A model generated the notes under the pieces. That model was given only the letters and a program-made list of their open reading frames with translations, searched no databases and was not told the DNA's origin. From an uncultured Paracoccaceae bacterium (GTDB lineage: Bacteria; Pseudomonadota; Alphaproteobacteria; Rhodobacterales; Rhodobacteraceae): a stretch of 64,000 nt of DNA. Positions 43,845 to 52,889 of the stretch are shown piece after piece; positions within the stretch are counted from its first letter, which is position 1; the number at the start of each line of letters is the position of its first letter. The stretch spans positions 558,001 to 622,000 of the forward strand of contig CANNCO010000001.1 of NCBI GenBank assembly GCA_947503175.1, written 5' to 3'. The translations under genes and the position numbers were made by a program.

Positions 43845-44861
43845 TTAGTTCGAGACCAGACCCAGCTGGTCCAGGTAGTTCAGGTGGCTTTCCACCAGCG
43901 CCTGTGCTTCCGGGGTGGTTGCAAACTCGGGCCATGTGGCCTGAGCGGCATCGCGGAACTTCTGAAGCTCTTCGGGCGCCCATTCGTGCAGGGTCACACC
44001 ATCTGCGCGCAGCTGTGCCGCAGCTTCGGCATTCGCCTTTTCAAAAGTCAGGGCCGTGCGCAACGCAAGGGCTTCCATCGCGACCTTCATGATGCGCTGG
44101 TGATGCGCAGGCATCGCGTCGAATACCGCCTTGTTGCAGGCAAGGTGATCGGATGGCATCGAGTGGAAGCCGGGGAAGTTGGCATGCTTGACCAAGTCGT
44201 AAAGACCAAGGCCCACATTGTTGGCGAGGCCGGAGGCGTCCGCCCCATCGATGATGCCGGTTTCAAGCGCCGTAAAGATCTCGGTGAAGTCCATCACGAT
44301 GGGCGACGCGCCCAGTTTTTCGAAGATCTTGGTTTCCATGCCCGGGGGTGAGCGGAATTTCCAGTCCTTGAAGTCCTCGACTTTCGAGATTGGCTTGGAT
44401 GAAGCAAAGCTTTCCTGTCCGTAGACCCACCAGCCGATCAGCTCCATGTCGTATTTGTTGTAGAGCTCTTGGGCATCTTCCAGACCGCCACCGAAATAAA
44501 GCCAGCTGAGCTGCTGATACGGTGTGGCGTAGCCGCCCATGATGTCGCCGACGAACTGAAAGGCCGGGTTCTTGCCGGTCTGATAACCGCCACCGGTCAT
44601 ATCGCAATCGAGAATGCCGGTAGCGGCGGCGTCAAAAGTTTCGACCGATTTAACGACCGAGGATGAATAGAACATCTCAACGCTGATTTCACCGTTCGAC
44701 ATCGTCTGGATGTCATCGACATATTGGGCTGCCAGTTTGCCCGAAACGGTTTCAGGGGCGTAGTGGGTTTGAATCCGCAGATTCGTCTGGGCGCTGGCGG
44801 CCGTGCCGGCGAGCAGTGCTGCGGTGCCGACGGCAGCGGCGGCAAGTTTAACAAATTCCAT
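43845..44861 (-). CDS. dctP: TRAP transporter periplasmic binding protein (DctP, TakP-like)
   Basis: A 338-aa periplasmic protein with a signal peptide of about 24 residues ending TAASA. The conserved carboxylate-binding arginine region is WKFRSPPGMETK (about residue 165), and ALETGIIDGADASG is the usual family motif. The GGGAGG box six bases ahead fixes the ATG at 44861. TRAP ligands are nearly always acids; sugar acids or keto acids are likely. It heads the 17-gene array and is divergent from the GntR gene. Confidence 0.88.
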   Translation of the reverse strand: MEFVKLAAAAVGTAALLAGTAASAQTNLRIQTHYAPETVSGKLAAQYVDDIQTMSNGEISVEMFYSSSVVKSVETFDAAATGILDCDMTGGGYQTGKNPAFQFVGDIMGGYATPYQQLSWLYFGGGLEDAQELYNKYDMELIGWWVYGQESFASSKPISKVEDFKDWKFRSPPGMETKIFEKLGASPIVMDFTEIFTALETGIIDGADASGLANNVGLGLYDLVKHANFPGFHSMPSDHLACNKAVFDAMPAHHQRIMKVAMEALALRTALTFEKANAEAAAQLRADGVTLHEWAPEELQKFRDAAQATWPEFATTPEAQALVESHLNYLDQLGLVSN

Positions 44862-45048
44862 GAGTTTCCTCCCAATTAATAAGATCGGTGCCCCAGCGGA
44901 GTTTTCTCCATTCTTGTGCGAGACCCGTTCGGGAAGCCTAGCAATCGTGTGATGACCTGCCAACTATAGATTGAAAATAATAAAAATTTTGAAATTCCTT
45001 CCCTTTTTCAGAAGTTATGGGCAGATTGACGGCAGTAGGAGAATAGAG
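44862..45048. promoter_or_regulatory. Divergent promoter region between TRAP operon and gntR
   Basis: An AT-rich intergenic stretch separates dctP from the GntR gene. It must contain the promoter for the whole 17-gene array. I see A/T tracts around 44970-44995 but no confident GntR palindrome. Confidence 0.4.
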
Positions 45049-45699
45049 ATTCCCGTTCGTGTCGAAACCCAAGCCATCTATGCCGATCTGGAGCGCAAGC
45101 TGATGACGGCTGTGTTCGAACCCGGGGCAAAGATGAAGCCTGCGGAGTTTCAGCAGGAATATGGCTGTTCGGCGAATACGGTGCGCGATGTTCTGTTGCG
45201 TCTGTCGAAGGTCGGCCTCGTCGAGTTCGAGATGCAGCGCGGGTTCCGGGTTACGCAGACCTCGCGCGAACGTCGCCGGGATGTGACGCAGTTCCGTATT
45301 CTGCTTGAACAAGAAGGGGCGACCCAATCCATGGTTCGCGGTGGGCTGCCATGGGAGGCGGCCCTTACGGCCACCCACCACAAGTTGAGCCATATCGAAA
45401 CGAAGATGGCCCGCGATGCGCAGCCAAAGACCTATGTGGGCCTCTGGTCGGATGCCGAGTACGAGTTTCACGAGACCCTGATATCGGCTTGTGGCTCGCC
45501 CCTTTTGATGGAGACCTACGCCAACATCTATGTCCAGTTTCGCCAGCAGATGGTCAGTCAGGCGCGCGACTTTGGCGAGGACTACTTTCGCGCGATTATT
45601 GCAGAGCACCAGGCGATTCTGGACGCGGCACTTGCGCGTGATGCGGAGGCCTGCCGGACGGCGATTTATGATCACCTGAAGCGCAATCTTCAGGTCTGA
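45049..45699 (+). CDS. GntR/FadR-family regulator, probable control of sugar-acid genes
   Basis: A GntR-type regulator. The winged HTH (YADLERKLMTAVFEPG..CSANTVRDVLLRLSKVGLVEF) is followed by an all-helical FCD effector domain with metal-binding histidines (EFHETLI, EHQAILDAALARD). The start is uncertain. The frame opens at a TTG (44971) with no ribosome site. An ATT at 45049 has GGAG seven bases before it and gives a 216-aa protein of normal length. FCD regulators typically sense organic or sugar acids. It lies between the TRAP array and the idonate locus and could govern both. Confidence 0.78.
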   Translation: MPVRVETQAIYADLERKLMTAVFEPGAKMKPAEFQQEYGCSANTVRDVLLRLSKVGLVEFEMQRGFRVTQTSRERRRDVTQFRILLEQEGATQSMVRGGLPWEAALTATHHKLSHIETKMARDAQPKTYVGLWSDAEYEFHETLISACGSPLLMETYANIYVQFRQQMVSQARDFGEDYFRAIIAEHQAILDAALARDAEACRTAIYDHLKRNLQV

Positions 45700-46667
45700 A
45701 GCATGTCTTCGGCGATGTAGGTTTTGATGATCGAGCGGAAGTCGGGATCGGCCGTAAACCCAAGCGCCAAGGCGCGTTCCGGTGCAAAATCGCGCGGCCA
45801 TCCTTCCACGATCCTTGCGATAGCGGCGTCGGGTTCGGCTTTGATCAGCTTGATCACGTCACTGCCCGCGACATCCTTCAATGCCTCAATCTGCTCTTCG
45901 ACGGTGCAACTGACGCCCGGCAGATTAAGCGCAGGGCGATTGCCCAGGCGTGATATGTCGAGGGTTGCAGCATGGCGCAGAAAACCGACAGCCGAATGGG
46001 GCGAGGCATGCCAATGGCGAACGTCGCGTGACACGGGCAGGATTGCTTCTTGTCCGTTCAGGGGTTCGCGGATGATGCCCGAGAAAAACGAAGAAGCGGC
46101 CTTGTTCGGCTTGCCGGGGCGCACGCAGATTGTCGGCAGGCGGATCGAGATACCGTCGACAAATCCCTTGCGGGTGAAATCGGCCAGCATCAGCTCGGCG
46201 ATTGCCTTTTGCGCGCCGTAGGAGGTGCGCGGCGCGGTCGGAAAATCATCGTCGATCTTGTCGGGGAAGGGACCGCCGAACACCGCGATGGATGATGTGA
46301 AGACAACGCGGGGGCGGTATGCGCCGCCCGAGGCCAGATGTTCGGCGCGCAACGCTTCGAGAAAGGTCCAGAAGGCCAGCATGTTCGTCTGCCAACCCAG
46401 ATCGAAATCGATCTCGGCTTCGCCCGATACGATTGCTGCCAAGTGGAACACGATGTCGGGGCGCTCCGCAACCGGCCGCTCGATCGTTTCGGGGTCGGTC
46501 ATCGAGCCTGTCACGGTTCGGCACGCAGGCGCGCCCGCTTCGGGAAAGCCAAGATCGAACAGCGTAACGTCGGGCTCGGCATCCTCGCCGAGCCCGTCTG
46601 TCGCAAGTGCTTTGGCCAGTTTCTGACCAACCATACCGCCGCCGCCGATGATTAGGACCTTGCCCAT
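45690..46667 (-). CDS. denD: NAD-dependent epimerase/dehydratase, DenD-like
   Basis: A 325-aa extended SDR. The cofactor motif is IIGGGGMVGQKLAK, and the catalytic residues are Ser in FTSSIAVFG and Tyr/Lys in TSYGAQKAI. The overall pattern (ISIRLPTICVRPGKPNKAAS) fits D-erythronate dehydrogenase DenD. The usual partner genes for four-carbon acid catabolism (OtnK, OtnC, OtnI) are absent, so its natural substrate here may be a different sugar acid. It overlaps convergent gntR by ten bases and garR-like by one. Confidence 0.75.
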   Translation of the reverse strand: MGKVLIIGGGGMVGQKLAKALATDGLGEDAEPDVTLFDLGFPEAGAPACRTVTGSMTDPETIERPVAERPDIVFHLAAIVSGEAEIDFDLGWQTNMLAFWTFLEALRAEHLASGGAYRPRVVFTSSIAVFGGPFPDKIDDDFPTAPRTSYGAQKAIAELMLADFTRKGFVDGISIRLPTICVRPGKPNKAASSFFSGIIREPLNGQEAILPVSRDVRHWHASPHSAVGFLRHAATLDISRLGNRPALNLPGVSCTVEEQIEALKDVAGSDVIKLIKAEPDAAIARIVEGWPRDFAPERALALGFTADPDFRSIIKTYIAEDMLQT

Positions 46668-47554
46668 TACGAAACCTCGAGCCCGTTGCGTTCCCGCAGT
46701 TCGAGATACAATCCGGAATGATCGCGGTCGCCACCGTCCATGGCGCTGCAGAAATGCGCAAAACGTTCCCGGATGTGTTCCGAGACCGGCAGTTCCAGAC
46801 CAAGCTGGGCCGCTTCCGAAAGAAGGTTGTCGAGATCCTTTAGCTGGAACTTGGACAGACCGCCGGGCACGAAATTCCCGGTCGTCATCCGCTCGCCGTG
46901 CTGTTGCAGGATTGTGCTGTCAGCGAACCCGCCCTTCAGGGCCTGACGCACCGCTGCCGGGTCTGCGCCGCCTTGTTCGACCAGAAGCATCGCTTCGGCG
47001 ACGGCTCCGATGGTGACCGCCACTATCGCCTGATTGGCGAGTTTCGAAAGCTGTCCGGTGCCGGTTGGTCCGACGTGGACGGGGCGCCCCATCACCTCAA
47101 GGATCGGCCTCATCTTCGCAAATGTCTTTTGTTCGCCACCAACCATAATCGCGAGGCTGGCGGCCTCGGCGCCCTTGGTTCCGCCGGAGACGGGCGCATC
47201 GAGATAATCCACACCCAAACCCGCAAGATCGGTAGCCTCCGCACGGGCTTCTTCGGGTTTGATCGACCCCATCTCGATCCACGTGGCTCCCGTTGAAAAG
47301 GCGTTCCGAACGTCCGAATCTGCTTGGATCGCCAATGCGGCTGGACCATCTGAGAGCATGGCGACGACCACATCCGAGCCGGCAATCGCCTCCGCTGGTG
47401 TTTGGGCAATCGTCGCACCCTCTTTCGCCAGCGGTTCCGCCTTCGACAGCGTGCGGTTCCATGCGGTGACATCGTAACCTGCGGTCAGCAGATGGCGGGC
47501 CATGCGTGATCCCATGAGGCCCGTTCCCAGAAATGCGATCTTTGGTTTGGTCAT
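46667..47554 (-). CDS. 2-Hydroxy-3-oxopropionate reductase-like dehydrogenase
   Basis: A 295-aa beta-hydroxyacid dehydrogenase. The nucleotide motif is FLGTGLMGSRMA, the substrate motif is the canonical DAPVSGGTKGA, and the catalytic lysine is in GQLSKLANQ. This fits tartronate semialdehyde reductase (GarR/GlxR) or a close relative. Together with DenD-like and IdnO-like genes it forms the minus-strand arm of the sugar-acid locus. Confidence 0.8.
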   Translation of the reverse strand: MTKPKIAFLGTGLMGSRMARHLLTAGYDVTAWNRTLSKAEPLAKEGATIAQTPAEAIAGSDVVVAMLSDGPAALAIQADSDVRNAFSTGATWIEMGSIKPEEARAEATDLAGLGVDYLDAPVSGGTKGAEAASLAIMVGGEQKTFAKMRPILEVMGRPVHVGPTGTGQLSKLANQAIVAVTIGAVAEAMLLVEQGGADPAAVRQALKGGFADSTILQQHGERMTTGNFVPGGLSKFQLKDLDNLLSEAAQLGLELPVSEHIRERFAHFCSAMDGGDRDHSGLYLELRERNGLEVS

Positions 47555-47565
47555 TGGTCCGGTTC

Positions 47566-48330
47566 CTAAAGCGATGCGGTAATGCCGCCGTCGACGAACA
47601 GCGTATGACCGTTCACGAAAGACGAGGCAGAGCCACAGAGAAACACCGTTGCGCCCACAAGCTCGTCAACCGTGCCCCAGCGTCCGGCAGGTGTCCGTTT
47701 TTCAAGCCACTCGGTGAACGCCGGGTCATCCACCAGTGCCTGGTTCAGCGGTGTCTTGAAGTACCCCGGTGCGATCGCGTTGACCTGAAGCCCGTGTTTG
47801 GCCCAATCCGTCGCCATCCCGCGGGTGAGGTTGCGGATTGCGCCCTTGGTGGCCGTGTAAGGCGCGATGCCCGGGCGCGCGAGTTCGCTTTGAACCGAGG
47901 CGATGTTCACGATCTTGCCATATCCGCGCGGGATCATTTTCCGCGCCACGGCCTTGCCGACAAGAAAGGCGCTGGTGATGTTTGTCCGCAAAAGCTTGTC
48001 CCACATGTCTTCGGGATAATCCTCAAGCGGGGTGCGAAACTGCATCCCGGCATTGTTGATCAGAATGTCGATTGGCCCGTCAGCTTCGAGTGCATTGATG
48101 GCGCCGTTCACAGCCTCACCGTCGGTTACATCAAAGGCAGATGCCGTTGCGCCATGACCTTCATCCCGCAGGCTTTGTGCTGCCTCTTCCAGCCGTTTGG
48201 AATTGCGCGCATTCAAGATCACACCTGCCCCATGCGCGGCCAGTCCGCGGGCCAGCGCGAGGCCGATTCCCATGCTTGATCCGGTGATCAGAGCTCGTCG
48301 CCCGGTAAGGTCAAAAAGTCCCTGCGCCAT
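47566..48330 (-). CDS. idnO: Gluconate 5-dehydrogenase-like SDR (IdnO type)
   Basis: A 254-aa classical SDR with TGSSMGIGLALA, NNAGMQFRTPLEDYP, NIASVQSELARPGIAPYTATKGA and the C-terminal GHTLFVDGGITASL. The NAGMQFRTP and SVQSELARP segments are characteristic of gluconate 5-dehydrogenase, which reduces 5-ketogluconate to gluconate with NADPH. It is divergent from an L-idonate 5-dehydrogenase-like gene, which would produce 5-ketogluconate. GGGGGG precedes the ATG by about six bases. Confidence 0.82.
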   Translation of the reverse strand: MAQGLFDLTGRRALITGSSMGIGLALARGLAAHGAGVILNARNSKRLEEAAQSLRDEGHGATASAFDVTDGEAVNGAINALEADGPIDILINNAGMQFRTPLEDYPEDMWDKLLRTNITSAFLVGKAVARKMIPRGYGKIVNIASVQSELARPGIAPYTATKGAIRNLTRGMATDWAKHGLQVNAIAPGYFKTPLNQALVDDPAFTEWLEKRTPAGRWGTVDELVGATVFLCGSASSFVNGHTLFVDGGITASL

Positions 48331-48435
48331 CGCTGCCCCCCGCGGTTGTTCATTGCGCAGACCCTAGAATTTCGCGCCGCCTTCCACTAGGCCCTAAAGT
48401 AAATGCCGAGGTTTTGCGGCCAGACGGGGGGAGAT
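48331..48435. promoter_or_regulatory. Divergent promoter region between idnO-like and idnD-like operons
   Basis: This 105-base gap drives both arms of the sugar-acid locus. It holds CCTAG...CTAGG arms (48363-48367 and 48387-48391) and a repeated CCCTA element (48362 and 48392). Neither is strong enough to name an operator. Confidence 0.3.
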
Positions 48436-49470
48436 ATGAGGGCTGTTGTCCTACATGCGGCAGGCGATCTGCGCGTTGAAAACCACGCCCCTCCGGGTGA
48501 GGACGCGACGGCGATTCGCGTGCGAATCGATGCAGGCGGAATCTGCGGATCGGACCTTCACTACTACCAGCATGGCGGCTTTGGCACGATTCGCGTGCGT
48601 CAGCCGATTGTGCTCGGGCATGAAGTCGCGGGCACGATTTTGTCGGCTTCGAAGACCAGCGGTTTCGCTGCGGGGGACCGGGTCGCGGTGTCGCCCAGTC
48701 GACCCTGTGGGCACTGTACATATTGCGACAGGGGCTTGAAAAACCACTGCGAAAATATGCGCTTCTACGGCAGTGCAATGCCGATGCCGCATATTCAGGG
48801 CGCGTTCCAGGATGAAATCGTTGCGCTGCCGGAGCAGTGTTTCAAGATCGCGCCGGATGTTCCGACCGAGATCGCTGCCTTTGCCGAACCCCTTGCCGTG
48901 GTGTTGCATGGGCGGCGACGGGCGGGGTCGCTGAAGGGGCGGCGGGTGCTGGTAACGGGATGTGGCCCGATTGGTGCATTGGCGGTTCTGGCGGCGCGCG
49001 ACGATGGCGCAGAAGAAGTTGTCGTCACCGACGTTATAGACGCCGTGCTGGAGACGGCGCTGGGTCTTGGCGCCGATACTGCGATTAACGCTGGTGTAAA
49101 TTCGGACTGGGCGGAGACCTATAGCGCCGGGAAGGGTGCGTTCGACGTGATGTTCGAGGCTTCGGGCAATGAGCTTGCCCTGCGTGCGGGCATGACGACG
49201 CTTCGGCCAAGGGGCGTTCTGGTGCAGCTTGGGCTTGGCGGAGACGTGAGCATTCCACAGAATGTCATTGTTACCAAGGAACTGGATGTTCGTGGGACAT
49301 TCCGGTTCCACGAGGAGTTCGGAGAGGCTGTCGATGCGCTGAACACCGGTCGTATCGATGTGGCCCCGCTTCTGACCCAGCGGTTTCCCGTGACTGACGT
49401 GGTGGAGGCGTTCCGGCAGGCTGCAGACCGGAGAACATCAATGAAAGTGCAACTGGATTTCACGACATGA
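48436..49470 (+). CDS. idnD: L-idonate 5-dehydrogenase-like zinc alcohol dehydrogenase
   Basis: A 344-aa medium-chain zinc dehydrogenase. The catalytic zinc site includes GGICGSDLHYYQHGG and GHEVAG, and the structural zinc cysteines are in PCGHCTYCDRGLKNHCENM. The cofactor loop is GCGPIGALAV. The HYYQHGGFG segment matches L-idonate 5-dehydrogenase, which oxidises L-idonate to 5-ketogluconate. The start at 48436 follows GGGGGGAG. It heads the nine-gene plus-strand operon; its stop overlaps the next ATG. Confidence 0.85.
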   Translation: MRAVVLHAAGDLRVENHAPPGEDATAIRVRIDAGGICGSDLHYYQHGGFGTIRVRQPIVLGHEVAGTILSASKTSGFAAGDRVAVSPSRPCGHCTYCDRGLKNHCENMRFYGSAMPMPHIQGAFQDEIVALPEQCFKIAPDVPTEIAAFAEPLAVVLHGRRRAGSLKGRRVLVTGCGPIGALAVLAARDDGAEEVVVTDVIDAVLETALGLGADTAINAGVNSDWAETYSAGKGAFDVMFEASGNELALRAGMTTLRPRGVLVQLGLGGDVSIPQNVIVTKELDVRGTFRFHEEFGEAVDALNTGRIDVAPLLTQRFPVTDVVEAFRQAADRRTSMKVQLDFTT

Positions 49471-50210
49471 CGGATCGATTGAGCGGCAAAACGGCACTTG
49501 TGACGGCGGCAGGACAGGGGATCGGACGCGCGACCGCGTTGGCCATGGCCGCCGAAGGGGCGCGGGTCTTTGCAACGGATGTGAACGAGGCCGCGCTTCG
49601 GAGCATTGAAGAAGATGCGACAGGTGACCTGCATACCTTCATTCTGGATGTGCGGGATGACGAATCCGTGGCGATCGGGATAGATCATGCGACGCCCGAC
49701 ATCCTCTTTAACTGCGCAGGTTTCGTCCATAACGGGACTGTGCTTGAGGCGCAGAACGAGGAATGGGACTTTGCGTTCGACCTGAACGTCAAATCCATGT
49801 TCCGGACAATCAAGGCGGCGCTGCCGGGGATGCTTGAGCGCGGCTCGGGATCGATCATCAACATGTCGTCGGCGGCCTCCTCGATCATCGGCGCCCCGAA
49901 CCGGTTCGTTTACGGCGCCACGAAGGCTGCGGTGATCGGCCTGACCAAGTCGGTGGCACGGGATTACATCACGACGGGCGTGCGCTGTAACGCCATCTGC
50001 CCAGGCACCGTCGACAGTCCGTCGCTGCACGACCGTTTGCGCGCGACGGGAGACTACGAAGCTGCAATGACGGCCTTCATCGCGCGCCAGCCGATGGGTA
50101 GGATCGGGGCCCCCGAAGAGATTGCGGCGCTTGCTGTTTATCTTGGCTCGGATGAAAGCGCCTTCACGACAGGTCAGACGCATATCATCGATGGTGGCTG
50201 GTCTGGATAA
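49467..50210 (+). CDS. SDR, 2-keto-3-deoxy-sugar-acid dehydrogenase-like
   Basis: A 247-aa SDR. It opens with [20 protein letters not shown], has [12 protein letters not shown], and the catalytic [21 protein letters not shown]. The [12 protein letters not shown] start, Asp-containing second strand (ATDVNE) and [13 protein letters not shown] loop resemble 2-keto-3-deoxy-L-fuconate dehydrogenase and the DHRS6 subgroup. That enzyme makes a 2,4-diketo acid, the substrate class of the FAH-family hydrolase two genes downstream. The exact sugar is not determined. Confidence 0.78.
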   Translation: MTDRLSGKTALVTAAGQGIGRATALAMAAEGARVFATDVNEAALRSIEEDATGDLHTFILDVRDDESVAIGIDHATPDILFNCAGFVHNGTVLEAQNEEWDFAFDLNVKSMFRTIKAALPGMLERGSGSIINMSSAASSIIGAPNRFVYGATKAAVIGLTKSVARDYITTGVRCNAICPGTVDSPSLHDRLRATGDYEAAMTAFIARQPMGRIGAPEEIAALAVYLGSDESAFTTGQTHIIDGGWSG

Positions 50211-50230
50211 GAACTTTAACTTCTGAGGGT

Positions 50231-52027
50231 ATGAATTTGCCAGATAGGAAGAAAATCGACCTTAGATCACAGAAGTGGTTTAACAACCCTGATGATCGCG
50301 AGATGACGGCGCTCTATACCGAGCGTTATCTGAACTACGGGCTGACTCGGGAAGAACTGCAGTCCGGAAAGCCGATCATCGGCATAGCCCAGACGGGCAG
50401 TGACCTGAGCCCCTGCAACCGCCATCACATCGAACTGACCAAGCGTGTGAGGGATGGTGTCATCGCGGCGGGCGGTACGGTGATCGAGATTCCGGTTCAT
50501 CCGATTCAGGAGACCGGCAAGCGTCCGACGGCAATGCTGGACCGGAACCTTGCCTATTTGTCTTTGGTCGAAACTCTGTTCGGCTATCCCATCGATGGTG
50601 TCGTGCTGAACATCGGATGCGACAAGACCACGCCTGCGCTTTTGATGGCTGCGGCCACGGTGAACATCCCGGCGATTGCCCTGTCGGTTGGTCCAATGCT
50701 GAATGGTTGGTTCCAGGGCAAGCGAACCGGGTCGGGCACGATTGTCTGGAAGGCGCGCGAGATGCACGCGGCGGGCGAGATCGACGATGACGGGTTCATG
50801 GAGCTTGTGGCGTCCTCTACGCCATCGGTCGGCTACTGCAACACGATGGGGACGGCTACCACGATGAACTCGCTGGCCGAGGGGCTTGGCATGCAACTGC
50901 CCGGGTCGGCCGCGATCCCGGCACCTTACCGAGAGCGGGGACAGATCAGCTATGAAACCGGCAGGCGGATCGTCGAAATGGTGCACGAAGACCTTAAACC
51001 CTCTGACATCATGACCCGGGAAGCGTTTGAAAATGCTATTGTTATCAACTCCGCAATTGGTGGTTCGACGAATGCGCCAATCCACCTGAATGCGATTGCG
51101 CGGCATCTGGGCGTGCCATTGTCGAACGATGACTGGCAGGCGCTTGGGCACAAGGTACCGCTGTTGGTGAACCTACAGCCCGCAGGTGAGTATCTTGGAG
51201 AAGACTATCACCGGGCAGGCGGCGTTCCGGCGGTTGTCGGCGAGTTGATGGCCGAGGGCATGCTGCCACATCCCAGGACAATTACGGCCAATGGCCGCAC
51301 GATGGATGACAATTGCAGCGGCAAGCGATCGGAGAACCCGGATGTGATCAAACCCGTCTCTGCCCCGATGGTGCAGGACGCGGGTTTCATTAATCTCAAG
51401 GGGAACCTCTTTGACAGCGCGATCATGAAAACCAGCGTGATTTCCAAAGAGTTCCGCGACCGCTACCTTTCCAACCCGGATGATCCGAATGCCTTCGAGG
51501 GACGAGCCATTGTATTCGATGGCCCGGAAGACTTTCACACCAGGATCGACGATGAAGCTCTTGTAATTGATGAGAATTGCATTCTCATCATGCGAGGTGC
51601 TGGGCCCATTGGTTACCCGGGTGGTGCGGAGGTCGTGAATATGCGCCCGCCAGCCTATTTGATCCGCAAAGGCATTTCGGCGCTGCCTTGCCTCGGCGAC
51701 GGCAGGCAATCGGGCACGTCCGGTTCACCGTCGATCCTGAACGCCTCGCCAGAGGCGGCGGACGGAGGAGGCCTGGCCCTTGTGCAGACCGGTGACCGCG
51801 TGCGCATTGATTTGAACGCCTGTTCGGCGGATATGCTGGTTGATGACGCGGAACTCGCGGCGCGCCGCGCAGCACTGCCGCCGCAGCCATACACACCCGA
51901 AAGCCAGTCGCCGTGGCAGGAGATCTTCCGCGAGAAGGTTCGTCCCTTTGCCGACGGGATGACCCTGAAGGGAGCCGACGCTTACAAGGACATCGCGCAC
52001 AAGCATATGCCGCGCGACAACCACTGA
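50231..52027 (+). CDS. IlvD/EDD-family sugar-acid dehydratase (xylonate/arabinonate type)
   Basis: A 598-aa iron-sulfur dehydratase. Cluster cysteines lie in [10 protein letters not shown] and GYCNTMGTA. The N-terminal [19 protein letters not shown] and the [18 protein letters not shown] block are those of D-xylonate/L-arabinonate dehydratases such as Caulobacter XylD rather than biosynthetic IlvD. It would produce a 2-keto-3-deoxy acid from an aldonate. GAGGG lies only a couple of bases before the ATG, an unusually tight spacing. Confidence 0.87.
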   Translation: MNLPDRKKIDLRSQKWFNNPDDREMTALYTERYLNYGLTREELQSGKPIIGIAQTGSDLSPCNRHHIELTKRVRDGVIAAGGTVIEIPVHPIQETGKRPTAMLDRNLAYLSLVETLFGYPIDGVVLNIGCDKTTPALLMAAATVNIPAIALSVGPMLNGWFQGKRTGSGTIVWKAREMHAAGEIDDDGFMELVASSTPSVGYCNTMGTATTMNSLAEGLGMQLPGSAAIPAPYRERGQISYETGRRIVEMVHEDLKPSDIMTREAFENAIVINSAIGGSTNAPIHLNAIARHLGVPLSNDDWQALGHKVPLLVNLQPAGEYLGEDYHRAGGVPAVVGELMAEGMLPHPRTITANGRTMDDNCSGKRSENPDVIKPVSAPMVQDAGFINLKGNLFDSAIMKTSVISKEFRDRYLSNPDDPNAFEGRAIVFDGPEDFHTRIDDEALVIDENCILIMRGAGPIGYPGGAEVVNMRPPAYLIRKGISALPCLGDGRQSGTSGSPSILNASPEAADGGGLALVQTGDRVRIDLNACSADMLVDDAELAARRAALPPQPYTPESQSPWQEIFREKVRPFADGMTLKGADAYKDIAHKHMPRDNH

Positions 52028-52040
52028 AAGAGGGACGAAT

Positions 52041-52889
52041 ATGAAACTTGTACGCTTTGGCGATGTGGGCGCAGAGAAGCCCGGGCTGATCGATGCGGAT
52101 GACGCGATCCGCGACCTCTCTGGTGTGATTGCCGACGTCTCGGGGCCGGTGCTTGGGGATGCCGATCTGGCCCGGATCGCGGCGCTTGATCCCACAGACC
52201 TGCCACTTGTGACAGATGGCCTGCGCCTTGGACCCTGCGTCGGCGACATCGGGAAATTCATGTGTATCGGGTTGAACTATTCCGATCATGCCGCTGAAAC
52301 AGGTGCAGAAATTCCAGAGCATCCCATTCTGTTCATGAAGGCCAATTCGGCGATCGTGGGGCCCAATGACGATGTGATCATGCCTCGGGGGTCCACCCAC
52401 ACAGACTGGGAAGTCGAACTTGGCGTGGTAATAGGCAAGACGGCGAAATACGTCTCTGAAGCTGATGCGCTGGACTATGTGGCCGGCTACTGCGTTTGCA
52501 ACGACGTCTCTGAGCGTCATTTTCAGACGCAGCTGACCGGGCAATGGACCAAGGGTAAGTCCTGCGACACGTTCGGCCCTACCGGCCCTTGGCTGGTGAC
52601 GCGGGATGAGATTCCGGATCCCCAGAAGCTCGAGATGTGGCTGGATGTGAACGGCAAGCGGATGCAGTCGGGAAACACGGCCACTATGATTTTCACGGTA
52701 GCCCAGATCGTTTCGCATCTGAGCGAGTTGTTCACGCTTCACCCGGGTGATGTGATTTCCACCGGCACACCTCCGGGCGTGGGCATGGGGATCAAACCGG
52801 ATCCGGTCTACCTGAAGAAAGGCGATGTGATGGAGGTTTGGATCGAAGGATTGGGAAAACAGCGTCAGGTTGTGGGCGAAGATGCCTGA
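52041..52889 (+). CDS. FAH-family hydrolase, 2,4-diketo-3-deoxy-acid hydrolase-like
   Basis: A 282-aa fumarylacetoacetate-hydrolase-family protein. Conserved features are GKFMCIGLNYSDHA, the metal ligands in DWEVELGVVIG (about residue 122-132), CNDVSERHFQ, KSCDTFGPTGPWLV and TGTPPGVGMG. Homologues in non-phosphorylative fucose/rhamnose routes cleave 2,4-diketo-3-deoxy acids to pyruvate and a hydroxy acid; others are labelled ureidoglycolate lyase. The preceding SDR favours the diketo-acid role. It overlaps the next gene by eight bases. Confidence 0.84.
   Translation: MKLVRFGDVGAEKPGLIDADDAIRDLSGVIADVSGPVLGDADLARIAALDPTDLPLVTDGLRLGPCVGDIGKFMCIGLNYSDHAAETGAEIPEHPILFMKANSAIVGPNDDVIMPRGSTHTDWEVELGVVIGKTAKYVSEADALDYVAGYCVCNDVSERHFQTQLTGQWTKGKSCDTFGPTGPWLVTRDEIPDPQKLEMWLDVNGKRMQSGNTATMIFTVAQIVSHLSELFTLHPGDVISTGTPPGVGMGIKPDPVYLKKGDVMEVWIEGLGKQRQVVGEDA

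Noticed and set aside
45690-46667. Full DenD tetronate pathway
   Set aside because: Only DenD-like and LtnD-like members are present; kinase, decarboxylating aldolase and OtnI partners are missing, so the complete pathway is not claimed.
13512-48370. Identical 10-mer ACCCTAGAAT at 13512 and 48361
   Set aside because: TAGAAT could be a -10 element, but no matching -35 at proper spacing is seen in both cases and two short matches in 64 kb are weak evidence.
52041-52889. Annotation of the FAH-family protein as ureidoglycolate lyase
   Set aside because: A true AllA is present at 5574-6053, and the sugar-acid neighbours fit a diketo-acid hydrolase better.
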